A stretch of 64,000 bases of DNA from Streptomyces roseofulvus (GTDB lineage: Bacteria; Actinomycetota; Actinomycetes; Streptomycetales; Streptomycetaceae), in contig NZ_BAAAWE010000001.1 in the NCBI RefSeq assembly GCF_039534915.1, forward strand, positions 5,208,001 through 5,272,000. The letters run 5' to 3'. Under the pieces are notes generated by a model that was not told the origin of the DNA, did not search any database, and saw nothing but the letters and a program-made list of their open reading frames with translations. Positions within the stretch are counted from its first letter, which is position 1. Each line of letters begins with the position of its first letter. A program made the position numbers and the translations under genes. This document shows, in pieces, positions 35,548 through 43,916 of the stretch.

Positions 35548-35689
35548 GCTGCGTACCTTCCGGACTGCAAGGGGACCGCCCGGTGGGGAATCCCGGGCGA
35601 CGTCGTCGACAGTACGCCCAGGATTGGTGAAAATTCAACTATCGGATCCGGATAGTGATCCGCTTCACTCGCGCCAGTCTACCCGGACG

Positions 35690-36024
35690 CACTCCCGGCC
35701 CCCGCGGCCGGACGCGCCCCTGCCCCTCCGGCCGGCGCACCCCCGCCCCCCGGGTCGGCGCACGCCGCTCCTCCGGCCGGACGTTCCTCCGCACCTCGGG
35801 CCGGCGTACTCCCCGCCCCTCGGGTCGGTTCACACCCCGCACCTCGGGCCGGCGTACTCCCCGCCCCTCGGGTCGGTTCACACCCCGCACCTCGGGCCGG
35901 CGTACTCCCCGCCCCTCGGGTCGGTTCACACCCCGCACCTCGGGCCGGCGTACTCCCCGCCCCTCCGGCCCGGTTCACGCCCCGCGCCTCCGGCCCGGCG
36001 CACGCCCCGTGCCTCCGGCCCGGC
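35690..36024. repeat. GC-rich minisatellite, 48-bp unit
   Basis: A 48-bp unit beginning GCACCTCGGGCCGGCGTACT is repeated exactly at 35791, 35839 and 35887, with a degenerate fourth copy from 35935. Each unit is itself two related 24-bp halves, and flanks on both sides are diverged 24-bp copies. It fills the gap between the xseB stop and the nitroreductase start region. The period is a multiple of three, so spurious open frames cross it. Confidence 0.88.
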
Positions 36025-36258
36025 TCACTCCCCGGACTCCTCCTCCGCGCGCTCCGCCGCGAGCGAGGCGTCGAGGCGGGCGCGGGCGCCCTCCAGCCAG
36101 TGCCGGCACACCTTCGCCAGCTCCTCGCCGCGCTCCCACAGCGCCAGCGACTCCTCCAGCGTCGTGCCGCCCGCCTCCAGCCGCCGCACCACCTCGATCA
36201 GCTCGTCCCGGGCCTCCTCGTAGCCGAGCGCCGCCGCCGTCTCCGTACCGCTTGCCAT
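36025..36258 (-). CDS. xseB: Exonuclease VII small subunit
   Basis: 77 residues, ATG with GGAGAAGAG upstream. The XseB coiled-coil pattern is clear: GYEEARDELIEVVRRLEAGG then TLEESLALWERGEELAKVCR. Several copies bind one XseA to form the ssDNA-specific exonuclease. It is 60 nt downstream of xseA. Its 3' end runs straight into the minisatellite. Confidence 0.93.
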   Translation of the reverse strand: MASGTETAAALGYEEARDELIEVVRRLEAGGTTLEESLALWERGEELAKVCRHWLEGARARLDASLAAERAEEESGE

Positions 36259-36318
36259 CTCTTCTCCGTCTCCCTGACTCTCGTCGACCCTCGTGATCCC
36301 CGCCGCCCCGGACGGCTC

Positions 36319-37524
36319 CTAGACGCGCCGCACGGTGAACGTGCCGTCCGCCACCCGGGCCCGCAGCTCCTCGCCCTCCGCGACCTCGTCGGCCGCGCGG
36401 ACCACCGCCCCGTCCGCGCGCTGGAGCACCGCGTAGCCGCGCTCCAGCGTCGCCGCCGGGGAGAGCGCCCGGACCCGCGCGCGGGTGTGCGCCAGCTCCG
36501 AGTCCGCCCGATCGAGGAGGTGCCCGAGGACCCGCCGGCTGCGCGCCAGCAGGGCGTCCAGCTCGTCCTCCCGGACCTCCACCATCCGCTGCGGGTGCTC
36601 CATCACCGGCCGGGCCAGCGCGTGCGCGAGCCCCCGCTCCTCGCGGTCCAGCAGCCCCCGGACCGTCCGCAGCGCCCGGTCGCGCAGCCCGCGCACCCGG
36701 TCCAGCTCCTCGCCCACGTCCGGGACGACCTTCTTCGCCGCGTCGGTCGGCGTCGAGGCCCGCAGGTCCGCCACCAGGTCCAGCAGCGGCGAGTCCGGCT
36801 CGTGCCCGATCGCGGACACCACCGGCGTCCGGCACGCGGCCACGGCGCGGATCAGCTGCTCGTCCGAGAACGGCAGCAGGTCCTCGACGCTGCCGCCGCC
36901 CCGGGCGACCACGATCACGTCCACGTCCTCGTGCGCGTCCAGCTCCCGGACCGCCGCGATCACCTGCGGCACCGCCTTCACGCCCTGCACCGGCACGTTC
37001 CGCACCTCGAAGCGGACCGCGGGCCATCTGCGCCGCGCGTTCTCCAGCACGTCCCGCTCGGCCGCCGACGCCCGGCCGCAGACCAGACCGATCAGCCCCG
37101 GCAGGAACGGCAGCGGCTTCTTCCGGTCGAGCGCGAACAGCCCCTCGGCCGCCAGCCCCCGCTTCAGCTGTTCGAGCCGCGCCAACAGCTCGCCGATCCC
37201 CACCGGCTTGATCTCCACCGCCCGCAGCGACAGCTGTCCGCGCGGCGCGTACCACTCCGGCTTGGCGTGCACGACGACCCGGGCGCCCTCCGAGACGACG
37301 TCGGCCACCGCGTCGAAGACCTGCCGGTAGCAGGTCACCCCGATGGAGATGTCGTACGAGGGATCCCGCAGCGTCAGGAAGACCACCCCGGCACCGGGGC
37401 GGCGCGAGAGCTGCGTGATCTGCCCCTCGACCCAGATCGCCCCCAGCCGGTCGATCCATCCCCCGATCATCCGGGAGACCTCACCCACGGGCAGCGGCGC
37501 TTCGGCGGACGTAGTCAGACCCAT
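36319..37524 (-). CDS. xseA: Exonuclease VII large subunit
   Basis: 401 residues, ATG at 37524. The N-terminal OB fold (GAIWVEGQITQLSRRPGAGV) is followed by the catalytic region with VVARGGGSVEDLLPFSDEQL and SAIGHEPDSPLLDLVADLRA, then a C-terminal coiled coil. It degrades single-stranded DNA in both directions in repair. A TACGCT box ends 6 nt before the ATG, suggesting a leaderless transcript. Longer in-frame extension upstream overlaps the permease antisense and is rejected. Confidence 0.94.
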   Translation of the reverse strand: MGLTTSAEAPLPVGEVSRMIGGWIDRLGAIWVEGQITQLSRRPGAGVVFLTLRDPSYDISIGVTCYRQVFDAVADVVSEGARVVVHAKPEWYAPRGQLSLRAVEIKPVGIGELLARLEQLKRGLAAEGLFALDRKKPLPFLPGLIGLVCGRASAAERDVLENARRRWPAVRFEVRNVPVQGVKAVPQVIAAVRELDAHEDVDVIVVARGGGSVEDLLPFSDEQLIRAVAACRTPVVSAIGHEPDSPLLDLVADLRASTPTDAAKKVVPDVGEELDRVRGLRDRALRTVRGLLDREERGLAHALARPVMEHPQRMVEVREDELDALLARSRRVLGHLLDRADSELAHTRARVRALSPAATLERGYAVLQRADGAVVRAADEVAEGEELRARVADGTFTVRRV

Positions 37525-37536
37525 GCACCGAGCGTA
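37525..37536 (-). promoter_or_regulatory. Leaderless promoter -10 of xseA
   Basis: TACGCT (minus strand, 37536-37531) ends 6 nt before the xseA ATG. Confidence 0.4.
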
Positions 37537-37661
37537 ACCGCGCCCTCCGACAACGTCATCGGCGCGCCCGCGATCGGCCCGGACGACACCGCCCGCCTCC
37601 CGGAAGCCGCCGAGGGGGCCGCCCGGGAAGGTGCCCCGGGAAACCCGCCGGGGCGGGGCGC

Positions 37662-39032
37662 TCACTGCCCCGCCGGCCGCCGCCCCGCCCCCTGCACCGC
37701 CAGCACCACCAGGCCCACGCCCAGCCAGATCACGCCGACCAACTGCGCCGCCGGCGACGCCTCCACGATCACCGCGACCAGGATCGCCGCGCCGACCACC
37801 GGCAGCACGACGTGCTTCAGCCAGTGCGGCTCGCCCTCCGCCCGCCGCACCGCGAACCAGCCCACCACGCTCGCGTGCAGCAGCACGAACGCCGTCAGCG
37901 CGCCCACGTCCACCACCGACACCAGGTGGTCCAGGCCGTCGTCCCGCCGCGCCGCCCACACCGCCGCGACCATCGTCACCGCCGCCGACACGAGCAGCGC
38001 CACCCGCGGCACGCCCGAGTCGGTCCGCGCCAGCGCGTGCGGCAGCCGCCCCTCCCGGCCCATCGCGAAGAGCAGCCGCCCGCCCGCCGCCTGCCCGGCC
38101 AGCGCCGCGAAGGCCGCGCCGATCGCCTTCGACACCGCGACCAGATCGTGCAGCCACCCGCCGACCGAGGCGTCCACCGCGTCGTAGAAGGCGGACCCCT
38201 GCTTCGCCGGATCGGCCGCCAGCTCCGCCGAGGAGACCGGTTCGAGCAGCGCCACCAGCCACGTCTGGGCCACGAAGAGCGCACCGGCCAGAACCAGACA
38301 GAAGAGCAGCGCCCGGGCCACCTTCGCCGACCCCCCGGTCACCTCCTCCGCGAAGGCGGCGATCGCGTCGAAGCCCAGGTACGACAGGACCGCCACCGAC
38401 ACCGCGCCGATCACCGCCGCGAGCGAGAAGGTCCCGTCGCCGGCGAGCGGCGACCACCAGTCGCGCTGCGCCCCGTCCCGTACCAGCACCACCACCGCCG
38501 ACACCACGAAGACCAGCAGCACCACGATCTCCATCGCGAGCACCGCGAAGCCGACCCGGGCCGCCGCCCGCACCCCCCACAGGTTGAGCAGGGTCGTCAC
38601 CACCACCGCGATCCCCGTCCACACCCACCGGTGCACCTCCGGCACCAGCGCCTCCATCGCGATCCCCGCGAAGAGGTAGGCGACGGCCGGGATCAGCAGG
38701 TAGTCGAGCATCGCCATCCAGCCGGCGACGAAACCGAACCCCTCGCCCAGACCCTTGCGCGCGTACGCGAAGACCGAGCCGGCCTGCGGGGCGACCCGGA
38801 CCATCTGCGCGTAGCTGAAGGCCGTGAACGCCATGGCCACCGTCGCCACGACGTACACCAGTGCGACCGCGCCGTGCGACTTGGCGTCCAGCGTGCCGAA
38901 GACGCCGACCGGCGCCATCGGGGCGATGAACAGCAGTCCGTACACGACCAGGTCGCGGAAGCCGAGCGTCCGGCGGAGCCTCGTGTGGTCCGGTCCCGTC
39001 GTCGCCCCGTCCACCTGCGCGTTCTCAGCCAT
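37662..39032 (-). CDS. APC-family amino acid permease
   Basis: 456 residues from an ATG at 39032, about 12 transmembrane helices. The start of TM1 (VVYGLLFIAPMAPVGVFGTL) and the loop motif VLSYLGFDAIAAFAEEVTGG are typical of the APC superfamily branch including putrescine and ethanolamine importers and similar Streptomyces permeases. It takes up an amino acid or amine by cation coupling. No catabolic gene is adjacent to reveal the substrate. Divergent from ispH. Confidence 0.88.
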   Translation of the reverse strand: MAENAQVDGATTGPDHTRLRRTLGFRDLVVYGLLFIAPMAPVGVFGTLDAKSHGAVALVYVVATVAMAFTAFSYAQMVRVAPQAGSVFAYARKGLGEGFGFVAGWMAMLDYLLIPAVAYLFAGIAMEALVPEVHRWVWTGIAVVVTTLLNLWGVRAAARVGFAVLAMEIVVLLVFVVSAVVVLVRDGAQRDWWSPLAGDGTFSLAAVIGAVSVAVLSYLGFDAIAAFAEEVTGGSAKVARALLFCLVLAGALFVAQTWLVALLEPVSSAELAADPAKQGSAFYDAVDASVGGWLHDLVAVSKAIGAAFAALAGQAAGGRLLFAMGREGRLPHALARTDSGVPRVALLVSAAVTMVAAVWAARRDDGLDHLVSVVDVGALTAFVLLHASVVGWFAVRRAEGEPHWLKHVVLPVVGAAILVAVIVEASPAAQLVGVIWLGVGLVVLAVQGAGRRPAGQ

Positions 39033-39082
39033 GGCGTCAGTTTCGGACACAGCCGGGCTCCAGACGGTCACCGACGCGGCCT

Positions 39083-39095
39083 TACGATGGGACGC
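39083..39095 (+). promoter_or_regulatory. Leaderless promoter -10 of ispH
   Basis: TACGAT at 39083-39088 is followed by 7 nt and the ATG at 39096; no Shine-Dalgarno is seen. Confidence 0.5.
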
Positions 39096-40088
39096 ATGAC
39101 TGCAACGCCCGCGACCAACCGCCCGAAGCGTGTCCTGCTCGCCGCTCCCCGCGGCTACTGCGCGGGCGTGGACCGTGCCGTGATCGCCGTGGAGAAGGCC
39201 CTGGAGCAGTACGGGGCCCCCGTCTACGTCCGCCACGAGATCGTCCACAACAAGTACGTCGTCCAGACCCTGGAGCGGAAGGGCGCGATCTTCGTCGACC
39301 AGGCCACCGAGGTCCCGCCGGGCAACATCGTGATGTTCTCCGCGCACGGCGTCGCCCCGACCGTCCACGAGGAGGCCCGCCAGGGCCGGCTCGCGACGAT
39401 CGACGCGACCTGCCCGCTGGTCACCAAGGTCCACAAGGAGGCCATCCGGTACGCCAAGGAGGACTTCGACATCCTCCTCATCGGCCACGAGGGCCACGAG
39501 GAGGTCATCGGCACCTCCGGCGAGGCCCCCGACCACATCCAGCTCGTCGACGGCCCCGAGGACGTCGCCAAGGTCGAGGTCCGCGACCCCTCCCGGGTCG
39601 TCTGGCTCTCCCAGACCACCCTCTCGGTCGACGAGACCATGGAGACGGTCGACGCCCTCAAGGACAAGTTCCCGCAGCTGATCTCCCCGCCGTCGGACGA
39701 CATCTGCTACGCCACGCAGAACCGCCAGACCGCGATCAAGGAGCTGGCCGGCCAGGCCGAGCTCGTCATCGTCGTCGGCTCCAAGAACTCCTCGAACTCG
39801 ATCCGCATGGTCGAGGTCGCCAAGCAGGCCGGCGTCCCCGCCGCCCACCTGGTGGACTTCGCGAGCGAGATCGACGAGGCGTGGCTGGAGGGCGTGACCT
39901 CGGTCGGGCTCTCCTCCGGCGCCTCCGTCCCCGACGTGCTGGTCCAGGAGGTCCTGGAGTGGCTGGCGCAGCGCGGCTACGTCGACGTGGAGCTCGTCAA
40001 GACCGCCGACGAGACCCTCACCTTCTCGCTCCCGAAGGAGCTCCGCCGCGACCTGCGCGCCGAGGCCGCCGAGCTCGTCAAGGAGTAG
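39096..40088 (+). CDS. ispH: 4-hydroxy-3-methylbut-2-enyl diphosphate reductase
   Basis: 330 residues from the ATG at 39096. The three [4Fe-4S] Cys are in PRGYCAGVDRAV, IDATCPLVTKVH and DDICYATQNRQ. Substrate residues are visible in SAHGVAP, GHEGHEEVIGTSGE and VGSKNSSNS. It catalyses the last MEP-pathway step, giving IPP and DMAPP, which feeds the cis-prenyl transferase elsewhere in the window. The start codon is placed at the end of a TACGAT -10 box. Confidence 0.96.
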   Translation: MTATPATNRPKRVLLAAPRGYCAGVDRAVIAVEKALEQYGAPVYVRHEIVHNKYVVQTLERKGAIFVDQATEVPPGNIVMFSAHGVAPTVHEEARQGRLATIDATCPLVTKVHKEAIRYAKEDFDILLIGHEGHEEVIGTSGEAPDHIQLVDGPEDVAKVEVRDPSRVVWLSQTTLSVDETMETVDALKDKFPQLISPPSDDICYATQNRQTAIKELAGQAELVIVVGSKNSSNSIRMVEVAKQAGVPAAHLVDFASEIDEAWLEGVTSVGLSSGASVPDVLVQEVLEWLAQRGYVDVELVKTADETLTFSLPKELRRDLRAEAAELVKE

Positions 40089-40104
40089 GACCCGCCCCCG
40101 CCGG

Positions 40105-40117
40105 TTAGCTTGGGTCC
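40105..40117 (+). promoter_or_regulatory. Leaderless promoter -10 of ppgK
   Basis: TTAGCTT at 40105-40111 lies 6 nt before the ATG at 40118. The ispH stop is at 40088, so ppgK may also be read through from ispH. Confidence 0.4.
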
Positions 40118-40858
40118 ATGAACGTCTTCGGAGTGGACATCGGCGGTTCCGGCATCAAGGGCGCCCCCGTGGACCTGGTCCGGGGCGCCCTGGCCGAGGA
40201 GCGGCACAAGGTCCTCACCCCGCGGCCCGCGACGCCCCGGGACGTCGCGGGCCGCGTCGCGGAGGTCGTGGCGCACTTCGGCTGGGACGGCCCGGTCGGC
40301 GTCACCTTCCCCGGCGTCGTCACCGGCAGCACGGTCCGTACCGCCGCCAACGTCGACCCGGCCTGGATCGGCACCGACGCCGGCGCGCTCATCGGCGAGG
40401 CCGTCGGCGGGCTCCCGGTCACCGTCCTCAACGACGCCGACGCGGCGGGCGTCGCCGAGATGACCTTCGGCGCCGGCCGCGGCCGCACCGGCACGGTCAT
40501 CCTGCTGACCCTCGGCACCGGCATCGGCTCCGCCGTCTTCACCGACGGCCGGCTCGTCCCCAACACCGAGCTCGGCCACCTGGAGCTCAAGGGGTACGAC
40601 GCCGAGAAGCGCGCCTCCTCGAAGGCCCGCGAGGACGAGGAGCTCAGCTGGGAGCACTGGGCCACCAAGCGGCTCCGCAAGTACCTGGCCCACGTCGAGA
40701 TGCTCTTCTCCCCGGAGCTGTTCATCCTCGGCGGGGGAGTCAGCCGCAAGGCGGACAGGTTCCTGCCCTACCTCGACGGCATCCGCGCCGAGATCGTCCC
40801 CGCGGAACTGCGCAACGACGCGGGGATCGTCGGCGCGGCGATGGCGGCCTCCCGCTGA
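40118..40858 (+). CDS. ppgK: Polyphosphate glucokinase
   Basis: 246 residues of the ROK fold. The phosphate-binding N-terminus is FGVDIGGSGIKGAPVD; ILLTLGTGIGSAVFTDG is the second phosphate motif; NDADAAGVAEM holds the catalytic Asp. The PPGK-specific region PNTELGHLELKGYDAEKRAS and the C-terminal LFILGGGVSRKADRF are present. It phosphorylates glucose with polyphosphate, usually also ATP, in the cytosol. It is the main alternative to GlkA in Streptomyces. Confidence 0.94.
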   Translation: MNVFGVDIGGSGIKGAPVDLVRGALAEERHKVLTPRPATPRDVAGRVAEVVAHFGWDGPVGVTFPGVVTGSTVRTAANVDPAWIGTDAGALIGEAVGGLPVTVLNDADAAGVAEMTFGAGRGRTGTVILLTLGTGIGSAVFTDGRLVPNTELGHLELKGYDAEKRASSKAREDEELSWEHWATKRLRKYLAHVEMLFSPELFILGGGVSRKADRFLPYLDGIRAEIVPAELRNDAGIVGAAMAASR

Positions 40859-40897
40859 CGTCGGCCGATGGCGGCCTTCCGCCGGGGAGGTGTACGG

Positions 40898-41608
40898 CTA
40901 CGGGGCCGGGCGCCGGCCGCGCGCGGGGGCCCGGTCGGGGCGGGCGGCGGGCCCGGCGCCGGTCCGGCCCCGCGGAGCCGCGGACGGCGGCCGCGACGGG
41001 GCCCCCGCGGGCCGACGCCGCCGCCGGCCCATGTCCCGCGCCTTCCGTACGCTCGCGATGACGCCGGCGATCAGCGTGCCCCCGTACAGCCAGCCGGCGT
41101 GCACGGCGAGCGCGGTGACCACGGCCATCGCCTGGCCGCCGAAGCCGCCGGTGCCGCCCGCGATCGGCACGACGCCGACGGCGAAGGCGATCGGCACCGC
41201 GATCGGCGCGGTCACCAGGTCGGCGGTCCGCACCCAGAGCGCGGTCAGTGCGCTCACCGGCAGGAACAGCAGCCCGAACGCCAGCGGCGACCCGTCCAGG
41301 ACCAGCCAGTCCAGGAAGCCGACCACGAGCATCGCGGCCGCGGCGAAGAGCCCCGCGCCGAGCCCGGTGAGCCGCGGCGCGGGCAGCCGCCGCAGCGCCT
41401 GCACGACGGGTGCGGGCCGCCGCGCGGCGGCCGGGGTGCCGACCCGGTAGACGGTGGCCGCGCCGGCCGTGCCCCCCTCCACCTCCACCAGTGCGCCGGG
41501 CGGCGTGAGAGGGGGCTGGGGCCGTCGGCGGCCTTGCGGCTGACTTGTCCTGTGCTGCTCCACCTCACCAACGTAGGTCGACCCGGCGGCGGGACCCGGC
41601 CGGGACAC
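40898..41608 (-). CDS. DUF6542 membrane protein
   Basis: 236 residues if started at the GTG at 41608; an internal GTG at 41563 (VEQHRTSQPQGRRRP) is an alternative. Both lack a convincing Shine-Dalgarno. An N-terminal proline-rich segment is followed by about four transmembrane helices (~75-180), beginning RLTGLGAGLFAAAAMLVVGF. The C-terminal ~40 residues are Arg/Pro/Ala-rich. This pattern is that of the actinobacterial DUF6542 family, which has no known function. Convergent with ppgK. Confidence 0.75.
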   Translation of the reverse strand: MSRPGPAAGSTYVGEVEQHRTSQPQGRRRPQPPLTPPGALVEVEGGTAGAATVYRVGTPAAARRPAPVVQALRRLPAPRLTGLGAGLFAAAAMLVVGFLDWLVLDGSPLAFGLLFLPVSALTALWVRTADLVTAPIAVPIAFAVGVVPIAGGTGGFGGQAMAVVTALAVHAGWLYGGTLIAGVIASVRKARDMGRRRRRPAGAPSRPPSAAPRGRTGAGPAARPDRAPARGRRPAP

Positions 41609-41743
41609 GCCCTACGGGTGACGTCGGGCCGCAGTTCGAGCGAAGTCGGCCGGAGTCCGTCGCCGGCGGCCGGTGAGGGCCGGGCCGGACCCCCCGTAAA
41701 CTGGGGGATCGACCCATCATCCGTATCTAGGGAAGTCGCCACC

Positions 41744-42832
<1,089 letters not shown>

Positions 42833-42843
42833 TACGTTCGGCG

Positions 42844-42885
42844 AAAGGCCGTCTGACCTGCGACGGAGCGGGTTGGGCGGCCTTT
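42844..42885 (+). terminator. Probable ychF terminator
   Basis: AAAGGCCG (42844-42851) pairs with CGGCCTTT (42878-42885) across a 26-nt loop just after the ychF stop. Moderate stem. Confidence 0.45.
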
Positions 42886-42940
42886 GCGGTCCGCACAGAG
42901 TCCGCCGCGTGCCGACTTCGGCCAGCGCGCGGGGGAACGG

Positions 42941-43598
42941 CTACGCCGCTTCGTCGACCTGCGGCTGGGCATCGGCGGACCGGTCCGCGTACGCCTTGTC
43001 GACGGCTGCCCGGGTCCGCTCCTCGGAGTCGGGCCACAGGTGGGTGTAGATGTTCAGCGTCATGGCCGCGTTGGTGTGGCCGAGGCGCTCGGAGACCGTC
43101 TTCACGGACTCGCCGGGCTTGATCAGCAGGCTGGCGTAGTGGTGCCGGACGGCGTGGGGTCCGGCGCCCTTCGCTATGCCGGCCTTCGCGCAGGCGGGCC
43201 GCCAGGGACCGCCATGAAGTGCGTGTAGACCACGGGTCCGCCTTGCGGTGCCGTGAAGATCCAGCCCTCCGGCCCATCGGCGGGGAAGTCCCGCAGGTGG
43301 GCCTTCATCGCATCCACCGCCATGCGGGGGAGCGGGACCGTGCGGTGCGAGCGAGCGGTCTTGGGCGGGCATACGTACACGCCGTGCTTGGCGGTCTGCT
43401 GGATCTGCTGCTCGACCGAGACGGTCGCGTGCAGCAGGTCCACGTGCCGGAGCTGAAGGCCGAAGAGCTCGCCGGGGCGGAGCCCGGTCGCGGCGCCCAG
43501 CAGTACGAGGCCCTTGAACCGGGCGGGTATCTCCTCGGACAGCGTCCGCACCTGCTCGACGGCCAGGGGCACGATCTTCTTCGGGGCCTGGAGCAGTA
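42941..43598 (-). pseudogene. Tyrosine site-specific integrase, truncated and frameshifted
   Basis: Only the catalytic half of a phage-type integrase remains. The upper part (43598 to ~43205) encodes APKKIVPLAVEQVRTLSEEI and ATGLRPGELFGLQLRHVDL with the first catalytic Arg. After a frameshift near 43205-43215 the lower part (to 42941) encodes WRPACAKAGI, HAVRHHYASLL (HxxR), RLGHTNAAMTLNIYTHLW (H and the Tyr nucleophile). The N-terminal DNA-binding half is missing. It is probably non-functional and marks an old integration event. Confidence 0.85.
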
Positions 43599-43599
43599 C

Positions 43600-43713
43600 A
43601 AGCGGGTCCACGCCCTCGCTCACGCCGACCTCGGCGACAGCCTCGCTGCCCAGGCCCGCGCCGACGAGGCGGTTGCCGCCTGGACCCAGGCCCTGGTCCT
43701 CATGGGGGCATGA
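43600..43713 (+). pseudogene. C-terminal fragment of a TPR-type regulator
   Basis: The plus strand reads LAHADLGDSLAAQARADEAV ending in a stop at 43711-43713. This looks like the TPR tail seen at the end of Streptomyces helix-turn-helix/TPR regulators. It has no start and abuts the integrase remnant directly, so it probably marks a recombination joint. Confidence 0.5.
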
Positions 43714-43883
43714 CCTCCGACCGCACCCGCAAGGCGTCACCTCGATCCGCTCCACTTCGCGGTCCACCAGCGCCGCCGATCTCACCCGCCGCGCCCGCGA
43801 GGCCCTGGCCTGCCTATCTGGCGCGTACGAGGCTCTCTGGCAGGTGGCTGGTATCGCTCTCCGCGACTCAGCTGCCCCCACCT
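43714..43883 (+). other. Unassigned DNA inside the island
   Basis: About 170 nt between the TPR tail and the helicase terminator. Open frames cross it but none has family similarity that I recognise. Confidence 0.3.
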
Positions 43884-43916
43884 CCGCCCGTGCACCCCAC
43901 AGGGGTGCACGGGCGG
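43884..43916. terminator. Terminator of the CHAT-helicase operon
   Basis: Perfect 15-bp stem (43884-43898 with 43902-43916) with a 3-nt ACA loop, ending one nucleotide from the helicase stop codon at 43917. Confidence 0.85.

Noticed and set aside
35791..35934. Possible CRISPR-like array
   Set aside because: The 48-bp units are contiguous identical repeats without variable spacers, and no cas genes are near.
35639..35978. Repetitive proteins of 8- and 16-residue units on the minus strand
   Set aside because: They are products of the 48-bp minisatellite, whose period is a multiple of three; no ribosome-binding site or domain supports translation.
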